A stretch of 64,000 nucleotides of DNA, taken from Takashimella koratensis (taxonomy: Eukaryota > Basidiomycota > Tremellomycetes > Trichosporonales > Tetragoniomycetaceae). This document shows, in pieces, positions 12,413 through 23,910 of this stretch. The stretch spans positions 248,001-312,000 of the forward strand of contig BCKT01000009.1 of assembly GCA_003116875.1 (NCBI GenBank), in the 5' to 3' direction. Position numbers and translations under genes: made by a program. Numbering within the stretch: the stretch's first letter is position 1; each line of letters starts with the position of its first letter. The notes beneath the pieces are model-generated. The model worked only from the letters and a program-made list of their open reading frames with translations, ran no database searches and was not told where the DNA came from.

Positions 12413-12866
12413 CCCTTGTTCTTTGTGGTATGCAAGCCTGCCAAACGGCTCACGGGCGAGAGTGACGCATGTGAGGATGAGGCAGGATGACATCAAGCTT
12501 GACTGTGTCAACACTCTCTTTTCAGCGTTGACTCCTGCCTCCTCCTCTCTTTTCTATCCTGGTCGCCGGGCGGAAGTGGGGTGATGCAACGTCGTCAAGG
12601 TGAGTTGGCTGTAGGATATGTACATACATCTGCAAAGGATGGTAGTTGAAATAAGCGCGACGACTGAATGCGTGCGAGAGGAAGATAAGCACCAGACCAC
12701 AAGTCTCGGCCGGATTCATCCGCGATTTGGCCTACTTTCACTGCTACTCCGTCAGAGTCGCTAGTCAGAACCGAGAGATAACTGTCCTACACATAATCCT
12801 TTCTTTCCCTCGCGTCATCAAGAGGACTCCACATCACGCCTTGCGCTGCCTCTTCCATACTCGTGC
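12413..12866. other. Intergenic spacer, no supported gene
   Basis: This stretch separates the uncertain start of porter copy B from the stop of the PEX11-family gene. No frame with domain similarity was found; it likely contains the copy B promoter and the PEX11 3' UTR. Confidence 0.6.
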
Positions 12867-14029
12867 TCAAGCTGAAGCTCTGCGCCACTGGGTAACGAGT
12901 TGGCCGATTGCCGCGGCGGTCCCGAGGCCGGCTGTGATATATGGGGTAGTCCAGATCCCTCCGGGTGTTGACCAGTGGACTGTCAACGGTAGGTACGCGC
13001 TGTAAACGGATGTAACGTCAGCAAAAAGACAGAACAGATCTATTAGACATGGCTCCTTCCCGATACTCTGCATCGCTTGAGGCAAACGTACAAGTTGACC
13101 ATGACGCTAGTCTTCCATGCCGCCCAATCAGCCTTGAGCGCCTCCACCTGTTCGTTTCGTGCAGACGACGAGGTCGGGGCCGACGTCTGCGACTGGGACG
13201 AAGACTCTTGCAGCTCGTAACCCTCCGCTTCGGTGGTAGAGACCGGTGGTCGGGAGTTTCGGAGAGCCCGTGTTCGCTTTCGGAGGGCGAAGTACGACAG
13301 TCGGAGCTTGTGGAGAGTGAGGACGACGTATAGTCTGCGAAGAACGTTGTGTGAGCGTCTCAGCTGTTATATTGAGGATGGTACCGTTGGGGGAGAGGGA
13401 CTCACGCCCAGAAGCGGCAGCTCCAAAGGGATGCGCGACCAGCGTTCTCAGGTGAAAGAGAGACGACACCCTTCCCCGCAAGCCAGGTGAGATGCTCAAG
13501 CGGGTAGTAGAAGAGAAGCGACAACGCTTGAAGAGTTGGGAGGGTCTTGTCGCTGCTCCAGTTGATCTTGTGAGGGGCCATGGTGAGACGCATAAGGGAA
13601 CGTTGTGGGTTTGGATGGAGGTCGAGGAGCCATTGGAAGATCGGAACGAGGTCTGACCACGCAAGTCGTTGTCAACAAATAACACCAAGTCGAAGTTGGG
13701 TTGGACAGTTTGAATTGTGTGACCTCTCATTACTCACCGAGAGCACGCATGATCACTCTTGCCTGGCTGATACCCGCTCCTGCCTGGCCCCATCCCTGCG
13801 CGACAGCCTCAATCGACGCTCGACCCGAGCCCGCACCCTTCCCGCCAGACAAGGGGAAAGCGACCGTTGGATGATCTGCTCGGAACTTGGCGAGGCGAAG
13901 GAGGAGCGCGACCACGAACGGGCTCGAGTACTGCGCGAGCATGAGGGTCGCGTCGAGGCCCTCGCGCGTGGAAGTGAGGCGAGCGAGCCGGTCGAGGAGC
14001 GGTTTGAGCTGCGAGGGGGCCTTGGACAT
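12867..14029 (-). CDS. PEX11: PEX11-family peroxisomal membrane elongation protein
   Basis: Four exons (14029-13738, 13652-13406, 13334-13092 and 12999-12867) join in frame to 304 aa. PEX11 proteins sit in the peroxisomal membrane and drive elongation and proliferation. The N-terminal block (KPLLDRLARLTSTREGLD, then ISQARVIMRALGD) and the central FYYPLEHLTWLAGKGVV are the family hallmarks; an amphipathic segment near residues 40-60 would be the membrane-bending helix. A Ser/Gln-rich linker follows, then a hydrophobic C-terminus with two membrane-spanning stretches (YLPLTVHWST; YITAGLGTAAAIGQL). I chose MSKAPSQL at 14029; an in-frame ATG at 14077 would add 16 residues. The gene shares a 208-bp head-to-head promoter with NFU1. 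Which PEX11 subfamily (A, B/C or GIM5-like) it belongs to is not settled. Confidence 0.85.
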
Positions 14030-14237
14030 GGTGTTGGGGATGTGAAGGAGGCAGGAGGACATGTGACGACGGCCCAAAGGTCAGCTATTTACCGGAAGCT
14101 ACTGTTTTAGTAAACTTCGCAACCGAAATTACTGGCATGCACACCACTCGGCGATGACAAAGATTCATAAAATTCAAGATGGCTCTTGTCGACTTCCTCA
14201 TCCTCCACTCTACCTGTTCTTCATTTCCACACCCAGT

Positions 14238-15393
14238 ATGCGCTCAGCAATCGCATCTTCTTCGCAAATGGTCGCGTCCGCATCGGTTTTCGTACGACCG
14301 AGTGTCGTACGGGCTCCGATGAGAGTCGTTGGTCGGGCGGCGTTTAGCGGCTCCGCTCGAGCGGCAGTCGGTGGAGCTGCTCTCTCGAGGCGAGTGGACG
14401 TGCGGCGCCAGGCGGCTGCGACTGTGCCTATGCGGCTAATGGGACAGCAAGGTGAGCTGATGCCTGACTCAACATTTATCAAGTCTCATCTCTGGTCGAG
14501 CGACTCGACCACGGCCGCATGGTCGACCACGGCTGGACTTGTGAAACCTCGTAATGGATTCGCCGCTGACACTTTCCTTTCCTCCAGTCCGCACAATGTT
14601 CATTCAAACTGAGACGACACCCAACGAGGCCTCGCTCAAATTCATTCCCGGTGTCACCGTTACCAACGGTGGGACACACGAGTTCCTCGACTTGCGCTCC
14701 GCCCTCCCTTCCCCTCTCGCGACCCGCCTCCTCACCGTGGACGGTGTGACCGGTGTCTTTTTCGGGCCCGATTTCGTCACTTGCTCCAAGGACGAAAGCT
14801 ACTCTTGGAACATTCTCAAGCCCGAAGTCTTTGCTGTCCTGATGGAACACTTTTCCTCTGGCGCCCCGTTGTTCAAAGACGGCCAGGCGGACGACGGACC
14901 GCAGGATACCCGAGTGCTTGAGACGGATTCAGAAGTGGTGGGGATGATCAAGGAGTTGTTGGAGACGCGAGTCAGGCCAGCGATTATGGAGGATGGTGGA
15001 GATATCGAGTACAAGGGATTCGACGAGCCGACGGGGACGGTCAAGCTCAAGTTGAAGGGAAGCTGTAGAGGGTGCAGCTCGAGTAGCGTCACGTTGAAGA
15101 ATGGGATCGAGCGAATGCTCATGCACTACGTCCCCGAAGTCCAGGTCGTCGAGCAGGTGAGTACAAGGCTACCCCATATCATTTGATTTGGTTCTCATGC
15201 TGATGGATACCTTCTAGGTCCTTGACGAGGAAGAACTCATCGCGCTGGATGAGTTTGCCAAGCTGGAAGCGAGGCTGGAGAAGAAGAAGGCGCAGCAGGA
15301 GAAGAACGAGTGAGCGTTAGCCTTGCCGGTATCGGTAGTTGGGTCCCATGACTAACTGATTCGTGCAGCATGAGCCAGTACATGTCGCATTGA
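14238..15393 (+). CDS. NFU1: Mitochondrial iron-sulfur cluster scaffold NFU1
   Basis: Four exons (14238-14451, 14588-15156, 15218-15309 and 15369-15393) give 299 aa. NFU1 passes 4Fe-4S clusters to lipoyl synthase and other mitochondrial enzymes. Residues 1-70 are Arg/Ala/Ser-rich with no acidic residues until the end, a typical matrix presequence. The NFU N-domain starts at MFIQTETTPNEASLKFIPG and contains VTGVFFGPDFVTCSKD; the C-terminal NifU-like domain has the cluster-binding pair CRGC (in GSCRGCSSSSVTLKNGIE) and VRPAIMEDGGDIEYKGF. A short charged extension follows (about 45 residues, EEELIALDEFAKLEARLEKK) that many homologues lack. The last intron could be retained, which would end the protein at 15312 with nearly the same tail. 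It is divergent from the PEX11-family gene. Confidence 0.93.
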
Positions 15394-15760
15394 GTCGGTT
15401 TAGTAAGGCGCCGCGATTGAGAGCGAGACTCGACCCTTCGGGGTATCTAACACCTTGATATCATTTCCATAGACGATCCTAGCCCAACCCCACTCTATGC
15501 ATCAGCGTCCCCTTTGACTCTGGCATTGAGGACGTGAGCGATTATGCTGGAATCGTTTCGGGTCGTCCCTCTCCAGAGACCTCTGCTGTGACCCGTCTTC
15601 CTGCCTAGCGTTGACTCTTGGTCACTTTCCACGGAACTACGTTTCTGTAGCTCCGTAACCGACAAGATCTTTCAACATTGATTTCACGATCCGTTCGCTC
15701 ACTCTTTACTCCATTGTCACTTCTCACCGTCACCCACCAGCAGACCATCCTCAGCGGCCC
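15394..15760. other. Intergenic spacer NFU1-NAA20
   Basis: A 367-base spacer between two same-strand genes, presumably the NFU1 3' UTR and the NAA20 promoter. I see no tRNA-like fold and no supported reading frame. Confidence 0.65.
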
Positions 15761-16876
15761 ATGTCGGTCATCAGGCCGTTCCAAGCGACCGACATCTTGC
15801 GGTTCAACGCCGTCAACTCGGACGCATGGACAGCGACTGTGCGTAGGCTTTTCCGTCTCCGTTTCTACTCGGTCTACATCCGAAATCCTCGCCCATGTCC
15901 TCCAGCCAGTTAGCTGAGGGATAATGGATTGCTGCTTCCATTGTAATTGAGCTGACTTGTCTACGAAGTACCATAATGGATACTACAGCTCGTACCTCGC
16001 CCAGTGGCCTGACTTTTGCATGACAGCTTCGGGCGCATTCGATTCCTCCATCAAGGCCTACAGTGCGTTCATTCGTTACATACGTAGTGCTCCCATCCTC
16101 TGTATCTACTGCATCCTCTCCTCTCTCCTTCTGCCCACTCCTACTGACCTCTTGATCTTAGTGATCGCAAAACACGAACCGCCTGCTCCGGACCCACAAC
16201 ACCACGGCCACCTCACGGCTCTCTCCATCGCGCCTCCGTTCCGCGTCCTCGGTCTCGCTCGGGTCTTCATGGACATGCTCGAACGTCTCTCCTCTGACGG
16301 TTCCGCTGGCGCCCCTCGTGTCCCTCCCTCCTCCCCCGACGGGCTCAGTGGCGTTGACGGAGAAGCCGGCGCGGAGAAAGACGAGAAGAAGGAAGACAGG
16401 GCGGACTCGGAGGATGACAAGAAGAAGAGGCTAGATTGCGTGGACGCATGGTTTGTCGACCTGTTTGTTCGGTGTAACAACCATCGCGCGATCGAGATGT
16501 ACGAGAAGTTAGGATACAGCGTGTTTCGTCGAGTCGTCGAGTAAGTCTTGTCCTAGCCAAGGAACTTGAGGTTGAGCTGTAGCTAATGATGGTTGCAGCT
16601 ATTATCATGGGATGGAAGGGAACGGGTCAAGTCGAGACGAGCTTGATGGATACGGTGAGATGGTTTCTTCTCTACGCAGCAGAGTACAGACAGATTGACT
16701 GACTTCTGGCAATTCAGACATGCGCAAGTCCATGCCCAAGGACAAGGTAAGTCACCTCACCCCGCATGACTCCCTGTTCAACAATGCTGACCATTCTTTA
16801 CCTTATACAGACTTGTCGATACGTTCGATCCAATGGGAAAGACATCCTTGTTTCTCCAGACCAAGTATGGGCATGA
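15761..16876 (+). CDS. NAA20: NatB N-terminal acetyltransferase catalytic subunit, with internal insertion
   Basis: Six exons (15761-15838, 15969-16062, 16162-16540, 16599-16654, 16718-16746 and 16811-16876) join to 233 aa. NAA20/Nat3 with its partner NAA25 acetylates the N-termini of proteins starting Met-Asp, Met-Glu, Met-Asn or Met-Gln at the ribosome. Family marks are MSVIRPFQATDILRFNAVN, YSSYLAQWPDF, the GNAT core HLTALSIAPPFRVLGLARVF, and WFVDLFVRCNNHRAIEMYEKLGYSVFRRVV, then YDMRKSMPKDK. The usual length is about 175-195 aa; here an acidic/lysine-rich insertion of about 45-50 residues (near 16296-16436) separates the acetyl-CoA-binding helix from the WFVDLFVR strand. That exon is open throughout and the insertion has no splice-like ends, so it is probably translated. 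Confidence 0.93.
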
Positions 16877-17126
16877 GTTTGATCCCCTCACCTCGTCCAT
16901 CCGCCCTTTCGCCAAGCCGCATGTTGCATTTCTTTCTACAAGAGGACACTGTGGATCTTCTGAACTTCACTTCTTTAACGTCCATTCACAAGTTTAAGCT
17001 TCTACAACGACTACACACAGCATAGCATATCTCAGCATGCATTATGATAATCTTCGAGAACAACGACTTGTACCTTTGAGGTACACACTTGGCTCGCTGT
17101 ATCGAGCAATGGTTTGAGCGCAGCGG

Positions 17127-20100
17127 TCATGCACCGACCTCAACGGTCGTGCGCAGGGGCAAGACGCGAGAACTCAACCCGACCCAAAAGGTGAACTCGC
17201 CTTGCGGTACCTTCCACAACTGCTTCTCCACGTCCCAAACCGAGACGTCCTTTCTCCTCTGCGTAGCGTCAGCTCGACAAGGATACAAAAGACGGAGCCA
17301 AACGGATGCTCTGGTTTCCCGCCATACGTTGATAGATACGTGATGACTCACCAAGGGGAAGTAAACGGTCTTTGTCTGGCCGGGCTCAAGGTAAGGCTTC
17401 TCGTACCCCTTCAAGTGTCGAGGCGGCTGCTCAACTTCGGACTTGGGGAACGCCATGTACTGCGACTCTGATCAACAGTGTTCCTCGAGTTCGTGGACAC
17501 TAATCCGAATACAAGACTCACAAGTTGGGCTACCTCAGCGCCGGCGACTTCGCCTGTATTGGTGACATTTGCACTCGCGACAAACTGAATGGGACAGGTT
17601 AGCTTCAAGCTTTTGTCTTACGCCATGTGGCATTGGGTCCCGCTCACCATCACATCGTACAGGTCTCCATCACCCTCAAACTTCTCATTCGTCTGCCGGA
17701 TCGTGTCCCAAACAGGTTCGTGCTTTTCCTCCACACGTAGGTCGCACAACTCAAACGTCGAATAACTTGCCATTCACTATCAGCCCTTCTCTTGGCCTTT
17801 GTGCAAACGAATTACTCACCTGAGTCCGTGGCCGAATTCGAAGCGGGGTTCAATATCGTACTTGTCAAACCACTTGTAATCAATCGCCAAGCCCTCGGAG
17901 AACACGGCGCGGGGGTGGGCCGAGTCCATCGTGCTCTGCACCGAGCGCCCAATGCTTGAGCTGTACATCCAAACCTCACAGCAATCGACAACTCACCATA
18001 TCGCGGACAATGTTACCCGCCGGCCAGTCAGATGCCGCTTTGCCCATGGTGAATGGAAGCTAATTCATGAGCTCGCTCCTGTACACGCACGCGTATGAGC
18101 TTACCTTGCCAGATGGGTTCACATCTCCCCAGAGAATATCGACCAGGGCGTTACCCGTCTCTTGCCCCGGGTATCCAGCAAACAACACTGCTCCAATCTT
18201 GGGAAGATCGATCTGTCACACGGTCAGTGACCCACCTCTATCGCAAGACAATTCGATTGTCCTAGACTCACCCAGTCCTCCATCACCACTGTTCCTCCGA
18301 TATGCATGACCACGACAACCGGACCAGAGCACTGTCTCTCCACGCGCTTAATCAACTCCTCCCCACCCTTGTCCAGCCTAAGCTCCTCCCGGTCCCATCC
18401 CTCGACCAGAAAGACGCTGACGAAAACGATGCAGACGTCCGATTGGCTAGCGATCCAATCCATCATTCCGAAATGAGACTCATCGTCGTGGAGGACTTGA
18501 TCGACGCGAATACCTTCCTTCCGCGCTCGAAGAGAGATCGCTTCGATAGGCGCTGCCTAAATACATCGTAAGTGAGCAGTGTTACCGGATGTGCCGGGGG
18601 ACGTACAACATAGTCCGAATAGGCAGCTCCAGAACCTCCACCAATAGTGACTGTGCCGTTCCAGTATCGCCGCTTCGAGGCAAGCAGGCAAAAAAAGTCG
18701 GGACCACAACCGCTCATTGTCGACGGATACGCCGCGTCAGATCCAAACACGCCGATCCTGCGGACCTTTCTGAGCGGGAGCACCCCAGTGTTCTTCAACA
18801 GGCTACTCGCCAAGCGTGTGATTTAGCAAGATACTTAAATGTCCTAGACAAGTGATGACTTACACAGTAGATTCTGCAGCAACTTTGCGGGCGAAAAGGT
18901 GGTTGTCGCCTTTGTTGTTGACGTGCTCGTTACGGAACGTTCTACCCTCTATGATGATCTCGTCCCTCAGGTCCTGAGTATAGTAGTTGGTGTGAGGGTA
19001 CTTGTCCGCCTGACCTGAAGCAAGCCACGTTGTGAGGATGCTGGGGTCCGCATCTCAGCTTCATGCCTTCATGAGTAGCTGATACGATTCGCTCACCGGG
19101 TAGCCATATCATCGACACGTGAGACATTGACCTCTCCTCTATGTACCGCTTTGACGAGCTCTTTCCCATCTGTGCGGAGAAGCTGGTATCAGCAATAGTC
19201 TTGCTGAAATCAGGCCGATACTCACAATACTGCTGCCAGGAGACCTCCATGTCCATTCCGGCATTTGCGGAAGGAGCCGTCGAATGCGTGGCTCCAAAGT
19301 CGCTCTAGACCTTGTCAGAATTATGTAGTCGGCAAAGGAGAGAAGCAGACAGGATACTCTACCAAAACACTACAGGGATCAGCTTGGTCTCGTCAATGTG
19401 TTCAAAGGCACACGTACAAGCCCTTGAATCCGAGTTCGTCCTTCAAGATCTGGTTGAGCGCCTTGTCATTCTCACATGTGTATGTTCCGTTGATCAGGTT
19501 GTAAGAGCTGACAGGAGCGTTAATCAAGCGATCAGTCTGCTACTAGCGCGAATCATGTAGTCTCACTCACCACATGATAGAGCCGGTACCAGCCCGGACG
19601 GCCTCTGCGAAACTGGGGAGGTAAAGTTCTTTCATTGTCTTGTCTGAATCCGGGTCTTAGTTAGTCACTGATCTCCTTACAATGTCCTTCCTGGAGACTA
19701 CGAGGATTGCAACTCACCATCAAGGTGCATCGAAGGGTCCTTGCAACCTAGTCGAGCGCCATTCCAGGGCGATACCCCACCGTTACACACCTCTTGCTGC
19801 TCGTAAACGATGTAGTGTTTGGCACATGTGATCAAGCCCGATTCTTGCATAGCTCGGACGGTCAGGAAGGATATCGTCGAGGAAAGGTAAGGGTCCGGTG
19901 TGAAGGCTACGACAAACCTTTAGCGACTCGTGACTTGCCGTGATTGCAAGGATACAACTCACATTCCCAGTTGCGGCCTCCAAAGGGACTGTTGAAAAAA
20001 ATGTTCAGCTTGAAGGTAGGTTGAACTGAAAAGCATCACTTACGACCTTCCCAAAGGCCCTCCGGTCACCTTTAGCACCGCCCGAGTCAGTTAAACCACA

Positions 20101-20755
20101 TGTCACATCTACTCTCAGGTACTCACCGGTCCAAGCTCGACATTGATCCCCTTGCCGCGAAACTCCCACCCAATTCGCCTAGCTCGTTCTTCCATAAGGT
20201 CTCGGTCAAAGGAGGCGATGGATGAGAACTCGGAGGGGAACTGGGTGACAAAATCGGTGTATCGAGGTCCAGCCGCTGTTGGATTAGTTGGAGAGTGATC
20301 ATGTTAGTAATAATTTTGTTGACCTTGGCAAGGGATGGGAGAATGGGGCCACCCACGTCCGTCATTAAAACACAAGCCGTGGAAACCGAGCCGAGGCACA
20401 CCACCCGAGTTGGTCTGGCACCAAGACGGACCATTGATAGACGCCGTCACATTAACCTGTCGGGTGTCAGCTAATCGGCAATGAGAGATTTTTGAGAAGG
20501 TTAACTGACCTTTTCTTCCAACGTCATGTTGGAGACCATGTCTTTGGCGCGGGCCAGTCCACGCTCCCAAGCGGCCTCGTACATGGCCCTTGGTGACTGC
20601 GTGCCATCGACTTGGTCGGGGCCGTTGAGAGAGACAGGACGGGTGGAGGGTGAGAGAGACCATGGCGCGTTGTTGGTGGGTAGGAACGGCGAGTGGAGGT
20701 CACCGATGCTCGCCGAGGTCCATAGAGCTCCTGCAAGCTTTGTGAGGATCCACAT
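17127..20755 (-). CDS. Secreted glycoside hydrolase family 3 beta-glucosidase
   Basis: A minus-strand multi-exon gene. The start at 20755 gives a short hydrophobic leader ([18 protein letters not shown]) consistent with secretion. GH3 enzymes remove terminal beta-D-glucose from cellobiose and other beta-glucosides outside the cell. In order: [77 protein letters not shown], then the nucleophile motif [11 protein letters not shown], where Asp is the catalytic residue and Phe replaces the common Trp, followed by AGMDMEVSW. The second GH3 domain shows [17 protein letters not shown] and [17 protein letters not shown], and the end ([16 protein letters not shown]) is the fibronectin-III-like domain. 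Reading through the nucleophile motif needs a 7-nt exon at 19364-19370. It shares a 241-bp divergent promoter with the Spp1-like gene. Confidence 0.88.
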
Positions 20756-20996
20756 GACTAGCTATGGATGATGTTATGGATGTCAGTGAGTTCCAAAGCG
20801 AGGAGATGAGCGACGACCCGAGCGACGAGAACTTGGCCGATTGCAGTAACCGGTGAGCCGGCCAAGTCCGCCGCGCCGTACCATTGGTAGTCCCCGTTTC
20901 TACTACGTATCACATCGTTGTTTTCATGTGTTTTTCCACTTTGCTCGTCTGTCCTCCAACTCCACCCCTTTTACAACCCCAACTACCTGCCTGACC
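20756..20996. promoter_or_regulatory. Divergent promoter between GH3 gene and SPP1-like gene
   Basis: Only 241 bases separate the two start codons, so both promoters must lie here. I see no canonical TATA box. A hydrolase that is usually carbon-regulated and a chromatin gene that is usually constitutive share the interval. Confidence 0.5.
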
Positions 20997-23910
20997 ATGG
21001 CAGCCTCCCCTCGCAAGCCTTCTCGTCAACGGACCGCCGCCTCCGACTCCCCCGATCCGCTCGACAGCATCCCCTCTACTTCTCCGGCTGCACCTAGCTT
21101 CACATCTCGACCAGATCCGCGCGCCTTTCCGTCCTCGTCGCGCTCCGACTCGGGCTCGGGATCAGCCAAGTCGGCAGGGGGTAGCTCGAAGCGCGTGACT
21201 ACACCCAAGGAGAAGAGGTCTAGATCTGGGTCGAGAAAGTCCCCAGAAAAGTCGGCGAAGAAGCGAAAGGTTGAGGAGGAGGTACGAGGAAGCGATGGGA
21301 TCGATTTGGAGTTGGAGCAAGCGTTGGTAGGACACTTGGGCGAGAGTGCCGAGCAACAGCGTTGGGCAGCTACGATACACGACGACGACACGGTGTTCGA
21401 TGCTCGCAAGGAAAGAGAGCTCGACGAAGACGACCTCACAGAGTTGGAACCGGAAGCGAACGGCGAAACTTCACAGCCACCAGCGATCGACAAGAACTCC
21501 GTCAACAAAATCCCGGCTTCTAACGACGAACCCGACCAGTCAGGGGAGGCCCCTGCCAAGACTGCTTTGTCTGCAGCTCCAAATGGGGAGGAATTAGCGG
21601 CCCTTGGACCCATCGATGCAGCGGCTACGGACAGCAACGGTCTTGGCGGGATCTCAGCTGCCTTGGTCGAGGAGGACGAGGCGAAAGAGAATGCGCAAGG
21701 CGGGGGTGCAGGGGTGGTAGAGGGCACAGCGGCTGAAGGTGATGTTGAGATGGACGAGGTGGGGATCGGGAAGGAAGCGACGTTTTCAAAAGAAGAAGAG
21801 GGTGCCGAGGAAGTGGAAGTAGTGAAGGAGGGGGAAGCCGTGGAAGAAGTGGAGGCTGTCCGCGAGGCACCCATGATCGAAGAGTCTAGTACGACGAAGG
21901 TGGAGCAATCTGAGCCCGAGGTGGCCCCAAATAGCGACACAGTGGTCGAAGCAGCTATCGAGGCACAGGACATAGACCTGCCCAAGACCACTGATATTGA
22001 ACCTCAATCCTCTATCGATGTCGACCTAAAACCTGACACCTTGGTAACCGACTCCACGGAACCGATTGCTGGGAGCGGACAGCCTATCCACGATGGTAAC
22101 GGTGATGCCGACTCAGCAGACATCGCCTCAGAAAGCGTCGCGAGCCCGTCAAAGTCCATCCCGAGCCCATCAAAGTCGAAACCCTCTAGTCCAGCGAAGA
22201 AGGGAGAAACAAAAAAAGCCAAAGCGACGAAAAAGTCTAAAGAGCCAAAAGATGTCGTTCGAGAGAAAGCTGAGAAAAAATCGAAGAGCAAACCTAAAAA
22301 TAAGGTGAGCCAAATCCTAGCTTGAGCCTGTTCTCTTTCTTGGGATCGAGCAAAGGTGTCGTTTGGCAATCCCTTGGTCCACTACTTGTTTTCTGACGGT
22401 GTGACTACAGGTTCAGGAGCTCAAAGCACAGAGTAGTGGTAGTCGAAGAGCATCGTTTAGTTCAGAACCAGGAACGACGGTATCGTCTCGAGCCGCGACC
22501 CCGGTCGAGGCATTGACACCAGTCACTCAGGCGGACGACGAAGACGATACTTTGTGTTCCATGTGCGGGATGGTTGATAGGGAAGATGAAGAGCAGGTGC
22601 AGACCTCGTGGATCGGGTGTGAAGCGTGAGTCTTGGATCAACACAGGGCGGACACTGACATGTACAATGTATGCTGATGGGCCACAGGTGTGATAAGTGG
22701 TTCCATTCCCTCTGCGTGGGCGTGTCAGCCGAGAAGGAAGCGCTGTTGGTCACCTACGTCTGCAAGAGCTGCGAGCGACGTGAGTGTGGAGCGAGTATAA
22801 CTTGAGCTATTGGTCTGATGTTGCCTTCTCAGGAACGGGGCAGAAGACCGAGTTCAGGCGGTCCTGTGCACGAGAAGGCTGCGGGCACGTCCTGACGAGT
22901 TCAAAATCAAAGTATGTCGATCTGATCTGATCTTCTTCATTAGCCACCAGATTCTCAATCCGAGTCAAGCTAAAACCAGCGTCTCAGATTCTGCTCGTCC
23001 CGGTGCGCGTTCAAGCACGCCCAGGATATCATCGCTTCTCTTCCTAACAAGAAAGCCGCGTTCCAACTCGCTTCCATCCTTGATGGCTACCCTGCTCCTG
23101 GTCCTCCCATTAAAGTGATCCACCATACCTCCTCTGTCCCTACCTGGGACCCGTCTACGGTCGCCAAGGCGCAACAAGCGTCTCTCCAACGCCAGATCGA
23201 CGAAATATCCACCAAGCTCGACCTGGTCCAGCGCCGCCAGGCGATCCTGGACTCTGCTATCGCGCGTTGCGAGGCCCTGGCCGTCGCTTCGGGCGGAGTG
23301 GACACGGAGGCGCTCGCCGCAGCGGTACAGGCTAGCAAGAAATCCAAGAGTAAACGCGTGGACGTGGTTGATGGCCGACCGTGTGCGTGGGATCCGAAAC
23401 TCATGTGGGATGACGAAGAGGTACGCGCGTGGGTCCCGAGCAGCGTGAACGAGGAAGATGGGATGGAGGTGGAGGGTCCGGCCGAGGGAGGGGAAGCGGC
23501 TGTGCAGGAGGGGCAAGAAGGAAGCGGAGGAAAGGAGTTGTGTCAGGCTGGAAGGAGGAGATGTGATCGACACCAAGGGTGGCAGAAGAATTCGGCGCTC
23601 TTGCTGGAACTGGAACGAAATCAACTCGTGAGTACATGAAATAGTGAAGTGTAGACCGTTCGAAAGAAGATCCATAGGCCGTTAAACAAACGCTGACGCT
23701 GCTGTCTCGTTTGTTTTTGGTGTGCCAGACTCGTCGTCAAAACGAGGTTGCTGCTCAGCTCGAGGAAGTGCAGAGAGTTGAAGATGCCACTGAAGCTGCG
23801 CGCAAAGTTCGGTGAGCCCAAAGAGGTTGAGAAGAGGGGGGGGGGGGGGGTGAAGCGCTAGCTGACGAAATGGATACAGGGCCCAAGTCCAGCGATCGTT
23901 GAAGGCGTGA
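20997..23910 (+). CDS. SPP1: PHD-finger subunit of the Set1/COMPASS H3K4 methyltransferase (Spp1/CFP1-like)
   Basis: Seven exons (20997-22304, 22411-22625, 22688-22779, 22833-22911, 22988-23627, 23729-23811 and 23880-23910) join to 815 aa. Spp1/CFP1 reads H3K4 methylation and anchors the Set1 complex on chromatin. The first 480 residues are low-complexity: Ser/Lys basic blocks, then acidic Glu/Val stretches, then SPSKS repeats. The PHD finger (about 483-535) shows CSMC, CEACDKWFH, SLC and VCKSC. After it comes the CFP1-type second cysteine cluster (SCAREGCGHVLTSSKSKFCS, then SRCAFKHAQD), a coiled coil (LQRQIDEISTKLDLVQRRQ), a short Cys/His segment (ELCQAGRRRCDRHQGWQ) and a terminal coiled coil. 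It is more than twice the length of yeast Spp1, all in the N-terminus. The last intron holds a G15 run. Start chosen at MAASPRKPSRQ; an in-frame ATG at 20853 seems too far upstream. Confidence 0.88.
23836..23850 (+). repeat. Poly-G run (about 15) in last SPP1 intron
   Basis: An uninterrupted guanine run lies in the 68-nt last intron of the SPP1-like gene, shortly before the branch-point region. It can form a G-quadruplex in the pre-mRNA; its exact length is uncertain from sequencing. Confidence 0.9.

Noticed and set aside
21026..21991. 321-codon minus-strand open frame opposite SPP1 exon 1
   Set aside because: It is a serine-rich mirror of the acidic/Ser-rich coding strand in GC-rich DNA; no domain, no splice sites, and the plus strand has clear conserved downstream exons.
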